Counted from the stretch's first letter, positions 1 through 11,837 are shown. The stretch is 64,000 nt of DNA from Branchiostoma lanceolatum (GCF_035083965.1 NC_089731.1:8097501-8161500); one strand, 5' to 3'. A program made the numbers and translations. Notes: generated by a model not told the origin, from the letters alone.

Positions 1-748
1 AGAAGGTGAGAAACTTCTTCGTTAACCCTTAGCAATGAAAACCAACTTCAAAATACTTCATGACCAGTCAGTGTGGTTTGCCACCAACAGTATACATGTT
101 GACACTGTCATTCACTTGGAATGAATGGGATATTCGTAGTGATGTTAACATTTCTTTTATTCCACGACTTTTGAACTGATAATACTTCGAAGCGCAGTTT
201 AGCGTAGTACGGTTTATTGAGTAAAGATACCTGTCAGGATATAAATGTTACGAGAGTAATTTGTTCTTGTTCTGAGATCTCAAGAACCTTTCTCAATGGT
301 TACCATGTCACACACTAATGTTTTCTGAGAGAAACAACTAATCACTCTATCGTTATTTCCACGGCAAATACACCGCGCGGCACTTCACTCACAAGCTAGT
401 GCCTCCACCACGAACTTTCTCAGAAAGGACACGACTTGCCACCTTTACAAATCACATTTTCTTCTTCCATATACTACACCTCTCAGGACCAAGCTTCCTT
501 GTGATTGCTTCCTTGATGGTAGCCGCGGCGACTGTTGAAGGGCTTCTCTTGCTTGCTTACAAGAGAGGCCGTACGACAGTCGCCGCGGCTACCCTGATGG
601 GTACAACCTAAACCTTTTTGAGTCAAAGATGAACAAACATCTGTCACCCAGTTACTTGAACTCAAAACATTTGAGTGGCTCTCAATTAGTCTTGTTTTGT
701 GGTGAATTGAAGTATTTGAAAAATAAAGTAAAACTTGTGCACCTTCAG
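1..748 (+). other. Intron or upstream sequence of the NBL1-like gene
   Basis: No exon was recognised here. The stretch precedes the splice acceptor of the NBL1-like terminal exon at 747-748 and is best read as the end of its last intron; the other exons would lie left of the window. The only structured element is the hairpin at 518-593. Confidence 0.5.
518..593. repeat. Near-perfect hairpin (foldback or pre-miRNA-like)
   Basis: The outer arm GGTAGCCGCGGCGACTGT (518-535) pairs perfectly with 576-593. The inner arm GGCTTCTCTTG (541-551) pairs with CAAGAGAGGCC (560-570) with one mismatch. Between the arms is a 5+5 nt internal loop (536-540 and 571-575), and the apical loop is 8 nt. The 76-nt size and the internal loop resemble a pre-miRNA, but the perfect GC-rich outer stem also fits a foldback transposon remnant. 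Strand and function are unknown. Confidence 0.6.
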
Positions 749-1030
749 ATCACCCTGGACTGCCCCGAACATCCGGACACACCGCAGGTCAGCAAGCTGG
801 TGGAGCTGATCGAGCACTGCCGCTGCCAGGCCTGCGATAACGGCGAGGACATGCGGCTGGCCGCGGCGCACAGGCAGCGCCACGCGCACCAGCGGCGGAC
901 CGAGGAGGAGGAGGACCCGCCGGACCTGCAGAAGGTCGTCCAGCAGAGACACACCCCGCTACGGTCTGAGGAAGACGACCTTGGGAACGAGGACTGGTCG
1001 GACGACGATGACGTCACGTACGAGAACTGA
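749..1030 (+). CDS. NBL1: DAN/NBL1-like BMP antagonist, C-terminal exon
   Basis: Last coding exon, opening after the acceptor CTTCAG at 743-748 in phase 0 and ending at TGA 1028-1030 (93 codons). It begins ITLDCPEHPDTPQVSKLVEL and continues IEHCRCQAC, the end of the DAN-type cystine knot; vertebrate NBL1 has the same Cys spacing, with CPGH...KLVEKILHCSCQAC. An acidic, Arg/Glu-rich tail follows, ending in Asp-rich residues, comparable to the low-complexity tail of NBL1. DAN-family proteins are secreted antagonists that bind BMP ligands. The signal peptide and most of the knot lie outside the window. Candidate AATAAA signals follow at 1485 and 1661. The family is secure; exact orthology within DAN/gremlin/cerberus is likely NBL1. 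Confidence 0.85.
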   Translation: MTLDCPEHPDTPQVSKLVELIEHCRCQACDNGEDMRLAAAHRQRHAHQRRTEEEEDPPDLQKVVQQRHTPLRSEEDDLGNEDWSDDDDVTYEN

Positions 1031-1130
1031 TCCGAGTTTAACGATGACGTCACGTACATGTACGAGAACTGATCCGAGTTCGATGATGACGTCACGTGCG
1101 AAAACTGATCCGAGTTCGGTCTATATAAAG
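1009..1130 (+). promoter_or_regulatory. Three CRE palindromes in tandem, followed by a TATA box
   Basis: Perfect CRE/ATF palindromes TGACGTCA lie at 1009-1016, 1045-1052 and 1087-1094. Each is followed by CGT and a shared stretch reading roughly AGAACTGATCCGAGTT, so a 36-42 bp unit is repeated three times. The first copy codes for the end of the NBL1-like protein and spans its stop codon. TATATAAAG follows at 1122-1130, 28 bp after the last CRE. The arrangement looks like a CREB/ATF-responsive core promoter inside a 3' UTR, but no gene was recognised downstream on this strand. It may instead be a chance expansion of the coding 3' end. Confidence 0.45.
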
Positions 1131-2098
1131 CTTACGTATCATTGTAAAGGATTGCAGGCGTAGGGGTTAAAACATCTACTGCTACAACGTAAATAGCTAC
1201 ATTATATAAGACAACGATTTGCGGTGTTGGAGGCAATGATTTTAGAAAGCACTATGTCTGACGTATAGCATTTATGAATGTGTGTTCATGGTGCAACTTT
1301 TAGTAATCTGCGGACAAAAGAGCTTTCATGTTCAATATCAACTACATGCTATTGATTAAAAGTAGTGTCAGAAAATAACCACCTGACTACCAAGCATAAT
1401 GTGTTGCAACGTCATCATACAAGGCTTGACCAAACTTGAAATATTGCATATCGTTTTCCTAGTAGTACTGGGTTTAAAAGTTAAAATAAAAACATGGTAT
1501 CCTTTCAATTTAAGTATAGGCTAACATCTGCTATTTTGCTATGTGCGATTGCGAAAACTATTACTTTTGTCAGAAAATTGTGAGCCCTTAGTACATGCAT
1601 GTTTTCAACAGAGCATGACATGGAAGACATGACAAGATGTCTTCTTATTCTTATTTTGACAATAAATATTGATAGATTGAAAAAGTTAAATTCAAAAGTA
1701 TTTGTTCAAAAGACTTTCTTAGCTATAACTTAATGGTCCCCACTTCCAGTGAGTATAATGTTACTGCAATGTGTAGATTTACTTTCTATTTTCCTAATAA
1801 AAATATTGCCATGCTAATGAGATTTCTGTCCATATTGCATTTTTTCTGACAACTGGATCTGATGCCCTCACTGTCAAAAACAACTTGACAAAATGATGGG
1901 TGAGAAAAGTAATCAGAGAGAAAAAAAACTTTCAACTAACTTTTTTAAGTTAAAGTCCTCCATGAAAATTAAAAGACAGAAAAAAATGAATCTCTTTGTG
2001 AGAAAATGAGACAATCATTGTACACAGTAGATGGCAGATTAGTTTTCTTCCTAATTAAGATGTCCATTTCTATTCAAAATCTACCGGTTATTGCCTTT
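1131..2098. other. Convergent intergenic / 3' UTR sequence
   Basis: AT-rich sequence between the converging NBL1-like and DCAF17 genes. AATAAA occurs on the plus strand at 1485-1490, 1661-1666 and 1796-1801 as possible polyadenylation signals for the NBL1-like transcript. No further exon, ORF or repeat was recognised. Confidence 0.5.
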
Positions 2099-5000
2099 TC
2101 ATCTTCCTCGTCTTGCAGATTTTCTCCTTTTCCCCGTCTGTCTAGGTTGTTTTTCTTCTCTCTGTCCCACAGTCCTGTCTAACTTGTAGACATGACAATG
2201 GTACCTTCTCTGAGGAGTCTTCACAATGTGTACCAGTGTGTCCAGATCCACCGAGATGCTGTGATCACATGTCTAAAAAAAACACTTCTTTAAAACCTTT
2301 TTTTGACGCTATAAAGATATCTTTAAAATGTATTTGTCCTTCACCACTTCTGAAATCTATATGTGTTTTATAAGAACAGCTGAATATGGCTAACCAATTC
2401 TTAAATGCATGGTTGACCACTGTGTATGTGAATAATGATGGTGATAAATGTGAATGACGATGATGATGTATGTGAACCAGAATTATGCTAGCTCAATTTT
2501 GGCCAATAGAGGAAAGAACAGATGAATAGCAAAACAAGATAAAGACAGCCTCCCATATATATCTAAAGTAGGCAGAGAGGGATATTGTTTTAGCATGCAA
2601 ATGACTGCTTCTTTAGGATGTTTTTTTTTTGTAAATGCTTGGAATGTACAGTACTGAGGACATGTTGTAATACTGCACAATGCTGTTCTAAACCATATCT
2701 TTAATGCAGTGTGATTTTCCTAATTCTACCCAATCAAGTCTTGCCACTTGATTGACATACTTCTTACCTCATCCCAAGCCTCCTCCAGTTCTACTCTGTT
2801 CAGCAGTGCACCTGTTTGGTTGTCATGGAAACATACATGCCCCACCAGCTTGTCGCCCCTTTGACTGACAGATGTCACTGCCAAGATGTCAAGGTCATTC
2901 TCGTAGTCAACACCTTGTAGAGACTGCAGTGGTTTGGAAGAACGGACACATCTTCAAACTTACTTTAGATATGATGAAATTGCTACAATTTATCATACTG
3001 GTGGTACATTTGTACATTTTGTCATTCAATTTTCCATCCATCCATCCATCCATCCATTTATCCATCCATTTATCCATCCATTTATCCATCCATTCATTCA
3101 TTCATTCATCCATCCATTTATCCATCCATTTATCCATCCATTTATCCATCCATTTATCCATCCATTTATCCATCCATTTATCCATCCATTTATCCATTAT
3201 AAATGCTTTAAATGTTTGTAGAAAAGTCACCTCATAGCAAGGGTCGGCATAGGCATCCAGCAACAATTTCTTCACTTGTCTTCCAGAGGAAGTTAGGATC
3301 ATACCATCTACCTGTGTGGAGGGGGAGGTCTAGAATCATTATCTGTACAGCTGAGAGATGGAACCAAAAATATGCAACATCAAATAATTTGTATGTAGTT
3401 TATGCACATTGAGTTTGAGTGTAGCGATAGAGGAAAGAGACATTTTGATTAGTCAGAAAAAAACGGCAGAGGCACAAAATCTACCTGAGGCGTGTTGGTT
3501 GAACATGGAGAATAAGCATCGATGATGAAATCTGGCACAAGCTCATAACCATGGCCACCATCTGTTATTCTCAATACCCTATTGATAGGACATAAACATA
3601 ACCAAAATCATGATGAGTAGAGTATCACTGTGACAATGATAGCTTATCTGGGTTGGCAGGGAAAATAGTGCAGACTTTTTATCACAAACAGAGAAATTCC
3701 CATGAGTAGTGTTCCTTTCTTTTTATTAGACAAAAGAATATAGGTGACTGCAGTCCTTTCAACATATCATACTCAAAAGAGCATATTAAAGCATCTGCCA
3801 CCTTCTATAAAGAGTTGATGTACAAAACAGATCAACATTTCTGTCATGCTGGCCACAACTGGACAATCATGTCATAAATCATAATAACTTTATTGCATGA
3901 CTGTGTAACAACTGTACAAGGTACAAAGTATGGCATCTACTGGTACATACATGTAACTACAGTTCTATAAGGCTAATCTACCTAATACAAGAGTGTATAG
4001 TATTAGATGAGAAAGGACTTTTACAATCATTGGAGGAATTTCTAATGCCTAGACATTCTTTAACATATTTTGTATGTATAAAGGTCACCTGAGTGTGCTG
4101 GGCCCCATGTGGAAGATTCTTCCTGAGTCGTCTGTGTGGAAGAAGGCCTTGTCTGGCTCCACAGAAACACTGTCCATGTCTAACACTCCATTCTTGGCCT
4201 GAAGAATTTATTATAAAGGTGAAAATGCAGCATTTTGGCAGCAATACTGAAAATATATCACCAACATTTACAGGTGCATTTCAGCACATTAGCATCATTA
4301 ACTGCATACATGTCTTTCCTGCACTTACAAACAGCATACAAAAATTTGCACCATAGTCCCCTCATTTTCTGGTGGTAACAATAAATACATGCTACCTGTA
4401 TACGCGGCCAGATACAAACAACCAGCAGCTTTTTCTACACTTTTTTTAATAACTCCCTGAATATCATAAGGTAAAGGTAAAGCAGCCAACTACAAAGTGA
4501 GGACGCATCTTTAATAGTTACTAATGCTATGGCTTGCATATCCAAAACTGGGTCACCCTTACTCTTCTTGATACATATCTTGGGTTCTTTTACGACTTTA
4601 GAAATTTGATGCTTGAGGCTTATGCCTGAAGCTCCCTCATTCATGGGGCCGCCAGCTTTTTGTTCAGCCAAAATGATGAATGCAATCCCTCACAACATGT
4701 CCTATCGTAGCAATCACTGGAGCAGACTAGAATAAGATATAGGCTCAAAGTCATTACCATGGCCCCAGTTTCCAGAGACTTGACGTGGAAGACTCCCTTG
4801 TACCCCTGAACAGGAGGGGTGATGAGGTAATGCCAGGGGATCCCCCCCATCTGTAGGCTGTGTTCTAAACACTTCACTTCAAACAGCACCGGTGGGCGTT
4901 CTGAAACAACAAGAAATGTTTCCAACTGCTCATGTTGTCAAAGAAATAACAAAGATTTCCCACCAAGAGAAGTAAAATTTATTCTTGACTAGTTCCACTC

Positions 5001-8000
5001 GCAATAGGCCAGTCCGTGGTTTACCATGCATCTTGCTGCACATGCACCGTTTGAACCACGAACCTGATCATTGTTATTCATGGTAAAGCAGCTGACAACA
5101 GAAGGATACCAGGCTGCCACATCTCATTACCTGTCAGCTTGACAGTCAGCGGCAGCCCGGTGGGGTAGCTACCAACACTGCCAAAGTCTCCACAGTCATG
5201 GTAAAGGTCTGCCTTCACAACACTGTTCTATGGGAACAGAAAATTACTTCTCAAAAAAGGTCCTGAAGAAATTATAACAAGGTCACAATCAACTCCCTAT
5301 TGTGTGATTATCAAACAAAATCTTTCTTTGTGCTACAAGATACTGGTATTATAATTATCATATGTAATAAATGTAGGCACAGCTTTTTAATTGCATGAAC
5401 TGAATATGAGTAAAAAGGACACTATGATAATAGGAGATAGCTTTCTGCTATAGTGCATGCACAACTGGAACAAGGCAAAAGGGCAAACGTTTGGTAGTTG
5501 AACACACACACAACCTTGAGTAGACTAGCCCCCTGCTGTAGTGATTTGAACAAAGTTATGTGTCTTCAGGGACTTTGGAATGGAGATGGGAGTCGCCATA
5601 TGCACCAAGTAAGGTGCAGGGAGGACTTAATCAACCTCTCTACTGATCTGAGAGAAAAGTGAAGTTACTGCTCCCACCTTGGCTACGATGTTGTCAAAGC
5701 TGAAGCATCTGACTGTGTTCCCTTGGTACATGACTACCAGCACACCTTGTGAGATCATGGCATCTGTCACATCCTTCCCAAACACCTGGATAGGTGGACA
5801 CAAAAGTCAAGCGAAGGACTACATGTTGCATACCATAGGATGTTGGAGCTTTTTTTTCTATGCAACAGCAGCAGTGGGTGGTCATTTTAACCCTGGCAAA
5901 GGTAGCAAAGGAACTTTTGCAATGTTGGCTGCAGTAAAGAACTTTGTTGTGTACATGAAAGTTTCAATATCTAGTAGATTACATAATTCGAATTGGCCAG
6001 TTCTCTGTCAATAATGTTACAATGAGATCGCTGAGTGACAAAGACTGTGGATTGAACTTGAACTTGAAGCAGTTTGTTGATGTCGTTTGTTTGGAAATGT
6101 TGTTCATATCGTTTGTTTGTTCGTTCATTCATTTTCCCAGACCTAGTAATATACTTTTAGGAAAAATCAAATGAATTGCAGCACATGTTGAATAAACTTG
6201 ACCATGACCAATATTGTTTCATTGAAATATAGCAGACAGACAGTCTGAAATTATAGCGACATCGTGAAACATCACACAACATTTGTAACAAAATGCAACA
6301 CAAAACCTCTTCTACATGTATATCAAGGACCCTGTACTTTAGGTCCAAAGGCCCTTTTTTTTTCTTGTCCATAGTTATAAAGTGACAGAACAATACATGT
6401 AAAACAGTTGAACTTGTCTTTTAATTATCTCCATGAAAAAAGGCTTTTTCATGGATATACTGTTTTGCTTGCGTTTGGTGTTTGTGTGTATGTATGTGTC
6501 ACCGGATGCTTAAAGTCACCATAACTGTAGAACTTGTACATGGATTGTAATGATTTTTGGTATGTGGGTGGGTGTTAAGAGGAGGAAGGTCAAGGTCAAT
6601 TTTGGGCCCCCTGGCATTTGTGATTGGAACTGCAATGGCGTATTTGTAAAAATCTTCAACGTAGAAGAACTGAAGAGAGGATCGACAGATCGTCATGTTA
6701 TATGGTACACAGGTAGGTTAGACAAAGATGTACACACTTAAGTGCAAACTATGCAAATTGGGACTGAATTTGCATAAGTAATGAGGAGAATCGTTTGCAT
6801 GTGTGTCGCTGGATGCTTAAAGTCAGCATAACTGTAGAACGTGTAGATGGATTGTAATGATATTTGGTATGTGGGTATGCGCTGGGAGGAGAATGGTCAA
6901 GGTCGATTTTGGGCCCCCTGGTTTGTGTCCCTGGAACTACAATGGCCTATTTGTAAAAATGTTCTAAAGGGGTATAACTGAAGAAAGGAACAACAGATTT
7001 CCATGTTATTTGGTACGCAGGTAGGTTGGACAGAGATGTACACACTGAAGTGCAAATCATGCAAAGTTAGTGTGTTTGCGTGTGTGTGCGCGTGCGTGTA
7101 TGTTTGTGTCACCGTGTGTGTATGTATGTGTCACCGGATGCTTAAAATCAGCATAACTATAGAACGTGTAGATGAATTGTAATGATATTCGGTATGTGGG
7201 TAGGTGTCGGGAGGAGAAAGGTCAAGGTCGATTTTGGGCCCCCTGGTATGTGTCACTGGAACTGTAATGGCGTATTTGTCAAAATCTTCAAAGGAGAATA
7301 ACTGAAGAAAGGAGCGACAGATTTTCATGTTATTTACTATGCAGGTAGCTTAAGCAGAGATGTATACAATGAACTGCAAATTATGCAAATTGGACTTAAT
7401 TTGCATAAGTAATGAGGAAAATCTATATCTGCAGTGTTGTCATGTGGCACCCCACCTGTCAGTAGCTATTTATAGCGAAAGTAGGTCAGACTTCTCCCCT
7501 TGCAGTGTGGGTCATACCATTGAGCGATATAGAATGGGGGGAACTGGTTTAATAGAAAAACAACGTTTCATGGAGATTTTGGGTCCTAAGACTCTTGTTA
7601 TCATTGATATACCTACATGTTTGTTGATCTCCAACATGGCAGTGAACCTGAGAGGGAAGACCTTGAACATGGCCAGCACCATCAAGAGGGGCTGCGGGAT
7701 TCCTGCCTGAATAAATAAACAAACAAACAATCAAATATGCATCATAATCATATTTCATGCAAATCAATCTCACAAACTGCGACAAAAGGATCACCTGTGA
7801 AACCTTGCTATTCAAGATTTATAGACTGAAACATTTACTTACCACAAAAGAGAACAAATGAATAGAACAGATAAAATCACCCATGAAATCCTTGTTGCAT
7901 TTAAGATACTTACAGCTCGTGCTGCTGCAGTGTGTTTGGTGTGAATAGATCTCACCACAAAGTTCTCCAGAAACGTCCCCCATGCGATGTGTCTGTCATC

Positions 8001-10342
8001 AATAGAAGAATAATGTCATCATTCTGAATGTAATTTTTGCTAAAGATAATTTGTGCATAAAATGTCTTTCAAAACAAGCCTAAGCTGACACATGTGTGAC
8101 AGATCTTTATCTGTGTACGGCCTGTTATACTACAAATATGTGTATTCTCTTTAAACTCCTTGCAAAGTTTGTAAGGAGTTTAGATAGGGCATGGTACAAA
8201 AGGCAGTAATTTAAATAGTATTCAAACCTTTTCAATGGCCTTTGGGTCTTGTTATGTTGTGACCAAATGCAATAGAAATCAGTACAAAATATTTTCAAAC
8301 AATAGGGAGTATTGCTGAAGAGGTCTTTTGTCTGACCTGAACTTGTATCTGTGTGACAGGTAGACAGCCTCCAGACACCTCCCTGTGTTAACATCCCATC
8401 TCATCAGCCAGTTACTGGCAGTAAGGCCCAGCAGACAGCCTCTGTAGCCATGGTTCTCTGTAGGTAAGGTGTTCTGCAGACCGAGAAAATTAACACCAGT
8501 GCAATATATAATATTGTGCATTTCAATGGTTTTTTTTTGTGGCCTGGATGCCATTTGATCACTACCGGGGCTCCTAAACTCGTTATCCTGATTTATTTCA
8601 GGGTAGCGAGTGTAGGAGCCTAGGTAGTAATAGGATAGAACATAGGCTATGTTTTTTGGTTACACAACCTTATTTCTATTCCCTACAGATGTTTTGACAC
8701 CTGTCTTCTGTCTTCATCAGCATAAAATAAACTTGTCCTGTCAGTGCAACAGCATGTGGCATGGAGTGCTTGCCTTGAATTCGAGAAGTTGTGGGTTCAA
8801 ACCCCGTAAAGGTCCTACTTTAAAAATGCCACCTACTGATCTCTGTTTCAGAACTTACCGGTATGAGTAAGACTATGGGAGTTATAGACACCACTATTGA
8901 ACTTAATGGTGCAAAAAGTCATTGACAAAACCAAAAATTCATAAATATTCACCTTGAATATTCACCTTGAACTATTCAAGTTGCAGTTCAGCCAGTAGGT
9001 ACCCTTTATGAGAGACTAATGTAATCTACATTATGGTCCAATATGATATTACTACTATCGTGATGTAAGAGATTCCTACCAGGCTGGACTGACACATGAT
9101 GACATCTTCGGTCTTTTCTGCAGCTGAACAGCTGGGCAGTCGGAATAACAGCTGAGGTATGGCATGGAGGCCTAGACTAGAGTATGAACAAGATATATTT
9201 GTAGACACATATATTCCTACAACCAAGGATCCCCAATAACATGAGAATTAACTTGAGCAAATAGCCTTCTATCAAATTGAACCATGTAACCATTATATCA
9301 AGAGTCATACTTTTCAAACAAGGTAGTCTTCATCCCTTCAAACAGTTAGCACCCTCTGGCAGAACATATAGAAACTACAATGCAGATTAGGCATAAACAG
9401 GCAGACAGAAAGACATAAAAGAAAAACAATAATACCTGAATGCCTCTCTCCAAGCAGATGTTTGCACAAGTTTGCATCCTCATTAAAAATACAATACTGG
9501 AAAAGAGTACTGAATGTTGCAAGCAGGTAATTACTGTTCAGAGGTTCTTACCTCGTATAACATGTCCTGTAGTTGTCAAACAAAAACCTTCCCCTGTAAT
9601 GATAAATTTGTTATCCACAAGACAGCCAAGAATACTTGTTCATAATTACTGAGTATAGGTCTGATCATAACTGCTAGTCCACACTTACAAAATATGCACT
9701 TTAGATGTATAATGGATTATAACTATAATGTTTTATGTAGCTAACCAAAATCCATAATTAAATTTCACTTGAACACATATCCCACTTACTCTTCATAAGA
9801 GATCGGGTACTTGGATTCTTTGTCCCATATCTTCCTAAATGTTGAAGTTTTCTGAGAAATGGAAAAAAAGTCAACTCTGTATATCAGTGTCCCATACAAA
9901 TTCTGCTGTGGATATATACAAGTACATATGTGCTGCACCTAATATTATTGCAACTAGTTTTTTTTTTTTTGGCGTTAAGTCATAATCCTTCCTACTATTA
10001 ATTGTTCATGTTTCGAGGCAATAATAAATAATTGTAATGTTTGGATATCTATGTTCAGCTTCATAGTTAACGATCATCTGGGGATTATTTACTAGCACGT
10101 TAGGTAATCAACATTATCAAGTTATATGCATGTAATGATAATAACGTTAACGTTTCATGTGTTCAACTAACATAATTTTGACCACGATTCCATTTGCCCC
10201 CCACCCCCACTTCTTACCGTACCTCACACACAAGTTTCTTCATGAGTCGCACACATCGCCGACTGCCGTCTGTCCGACCACCCAGCTCCCTCTCCCTTAG
10301 TGCAAAGCAGACTCCTCCCTTGACTCCGCCACATGTGACCAT
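2099..10342 (-). CDS. DCAF17: DDB1- and CUL4-associated factor 17
   Basis: Complete 15-exon gene. Exons 5' to 3': 10223-10342, 9790-9851, 9552-9593, 9080-9176, 8337-8473, 7914-7992, 7617-7706, 5678-5785, 5131-5227, 4758-4900, 4089-4198, 3485-3578, 3231-3311, 2768-2923, 2099-2272; all phases join, giving about 529 aa (human DCAF17 is 520). Matches along the whole length include [60 protein letters not shown] and [19 protein letters not shown]17 is a substrate adaptor of the CRL4 ubiquitin ligase, nuclear/nucleolar; human loss causes Woodhouse-Sakati syndrome. I chose the start at 10342 because its context AGAATGG is strong and the length fits; in-frame ATGs at 10375 and 10453 would add 11 or 37 residues. 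The protein ends in a basic tail. Confidence 0.93.
3033..3198. repeat. CCATCCATTTAT minisatellite
   Basis: Tandem repetition of a 12-bp word (CCATCCATTTAT and shorter CCAT/CATT variants) in the DCAF17 intron between exons 3231-3311 and 2768-2923. It creates spurious open frames on both strands. No function is proposed. Confidence 0.95.
6427..7410 (+). repeat. Dispersed family: hairpin head plus three ~310-bp units
   Basis: In the 1.8-kb DCAF17 intron before exon 5678-5785. It opens with the hairpin CTCCATG...CATGGA (about 6429-6456). Three diverged direct repeats follow, starting near 6489, 6801 and 7122, each with GGATGCTTAAA, GGTCAAGGTC and TTTTGGGCCCCCTGG. Units one and three end in the palindromic ATGCAAATTGG...AATTTGCATAA then TAATGAGGA. 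The same words recur at 23941-25110, 63396-64000 and, inverted, 10790-11440. No coding capacity was seen. Confidence 0.75.
8561..8628. repeat. Foldback/MITE-like hairpin
   Basis: Two 31-nt arms, 8561-8591 and 8598-8628, are inverted copies with a few mismatches and a 6-nt loop. The outermost bases ACTACC and GGTAGT pair, and the core CTCCTA...TAGGAG pairs. The element sits in the DCAF17 intron upstream of exon 8337-8473. It is a short non-autonomous foldback element by structure; its family is not recognised. Confidence 0.65.
8751..8810 (+). repeat. tRNA-like fragment, probable SINE head
   Basis: A-box-like TGGCATGGAGTGC (8757-8769) is followed by a perfect B-box core GGGTTCAAACCCC (8793-8805), spaced as in a tRNA. 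A convincing anticodon stem and acceptor stem are absent, so it is more likely the pol III promoter of a decayed tRNA-derived SINE than a working tRNA gene. Confidence 0.4.
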
Positions 10343-10789
10343 TCTAGACACCACAGGTGAGCAACTAGTAAACATTTCAGAAACATCCCAAGTACCACCA
10401 AATCTTTGTTTTGGTCGCCATGTTGGTGTCACGGGGTCAACGGACCGGTTCATTTGGAATCTATAGGGGTGTTTACTTTTAGAAACTCAAGAAAGCTCTT
10501 CAACTAACCTTGAACTAACCAACTAAATATCGTTAGAATTTGATATGCTCACGACATCTGTGCAACTGTTAATACCCGGCGTGTTACAAATTGAAGTCCA
10601 TCGCCATTCATTACTCACCGTAGTAATACAGAGAGTTGGCACAAACAGCTGAATATGTGACGATTAACGTTTGATATCATGGTCTTGGTTGTCTGATAAA
10701 ACATTAGAGATGTGAAGATTTGATATGGAATGAAATTGACATTTAAAAACCACGATCTCATACCTTCGCCAAATGATCTTGAACTTTGT

Positions 10790-11440
10790 ATTATGAGAGT
10801 TTCTCACTGACCATGCAAATCAAGACAAGACATGCAAATAAGGTCCTCATTTGTATGAATCATACCAGTTGATCAGTTTCTCCATTCAAATAACAGTTGT
10901 CCAGTATGACAATCTTATCTTAACAAAGAAGGCTATTCTGTATCTGTATCTGTATCTATATAGCCGGTATAACCGCCATTAGGCGTAACACACCAGCTTC
11001 GCAGGCACGCGGCGCGGCAGCAGCTGGTCATATTACACCGAACGGTCTGTTACACCTAGTCTTTGCATATCTGACTCCAACCGTTCAAGGCTATTCAAGC
11101 ATTTCAACATCAATTATACCTTGATTATACAAATGAGGGGTCCATTTGCATCATCTATATTCAGTGATGCCACCTTCACATAAGTTCCAAATGCCACAAG
11201 TATGAAATTGTCGTCATCTAATAGAAGCTTCTCATTTATCATGCAACTTAGGTCTACATTTGCCAATTCTATCTATCTGCACTCCTCCTTTCCTCAATTA
11301 AAATTGTCACATGTTTGAATAGTCCTATCATGGAATGCAGCGGGTTTATGAAATCTCCTCGCTAATTATGCAAATTAGATTCAGATGTGCATAATTACCA
11401 TTAATTATACGAAGCATCATTTAAGCTATCTACATACCAA
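10790..11440 (-). repeat. Inverted copy of the ~300-bp unit family
   Basis: Repeated words such as CCTCATTTGTATGAATC, TTATGCAAATTAGATTCAGA and TGTGCATAATTACCATTAAT are reverse-complement versions of the ATGCAAATT...AATTTGCATAATTAATGAGG palindrome that ends units of the family seen at 6427-7410 and 23941-25110. The copy is diverged and interrupted by another repeat at 10936-11026. Confidence 0.5.
10936..11026. repeat. Dispersed element with GCCGGTATAACCGCC word
   Basis: Begins with (TGTATC)n, then ATAGCCGGTATAACCGCC, GTAACACACCAGCTTCGCAG and GCACGCGGC. Almost the same string is present at 19845-19911 in an intron of the ApeC gene, in the same orientation. It is a dispersed repeat of unknown type. 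Confidence 0.7.
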
Positions 11441-11837
11441 AAATCACTTTGCAAGTTATGCTGTTCATGCACGCGCACGCACACATACACACACACACAT
11501 ACCAACGCTACCGAAAACATAACTTTCTTGGCGAAGGTAAAAAAGGAAAACGCGTCACGCAACCATTTTTTAATGATTTCAAAATTTATCAACGTAACCA
11601 ATGAACATGCTGCCACCACAACAAAGGACAATATGTAAGTACAATGCAAGCAAAGCAAATTATACAAATATGAAATAACAGTCATGAAACGTGCAAACCG
11701 AGGTTTTCCAGTCCATACGCTATTTTTCGACTGTAATAGCAGGATTGCTAAGATACGTTTTAATAGGAAAACTAGACTTGGTCATTCATTTACAGAATGT
11801 CTGTGGGCAACAAATGAAGGATTTTCGCCCTCGACAA

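Larger units (their letters stand above)
10343..11837. other. Intergenic: DCAF17 upstream region and gene-3 3' flank
   Basis: About 1.5 kb between the DCAF17 start and the stop codon of the ApeC gene, which lie in tandem on the minus strand. The right part would hold the ApeC-gene 3' UTR; the left part holds the DCAF17 promoter, with no clear TATA box. It contains a repeat at 10790-11440, a dispersed element at 10936-11026 and a short CA tract near 11467-11500. No other exon was recognised. Confidence 0.5.

Noticed and set aside
629..748. Start of the NBL1 reading frame at an ATG at 629
   Set aside because: The first 40 residues are not DAN-like, and a good acceptor at 747-748 marks the start of the real exon.
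2872..3302. Long open frames on both strands through the CCAT repeat
   Set aside because: They are artefacts of a 12-bp tandem repeat that happens to lack stops; the real coding sequence here is the DCAF17 exon at 3231-3311.
8751..8810. Functional tRNA gene
   Set aside because: A- and B-boxes are present, but acceptor and anticodon stems do not form, so it is kept only as a SINE-like fragment.
9171..9172. DCAF17 acceptor at the inner CTAG (exon starting GCCTCC)
   Set aside because: It reads out of the DCAF17 frame; the acceptor four or five bases upstream gives [14 protein letters not shown] in frame with the flanking exons.
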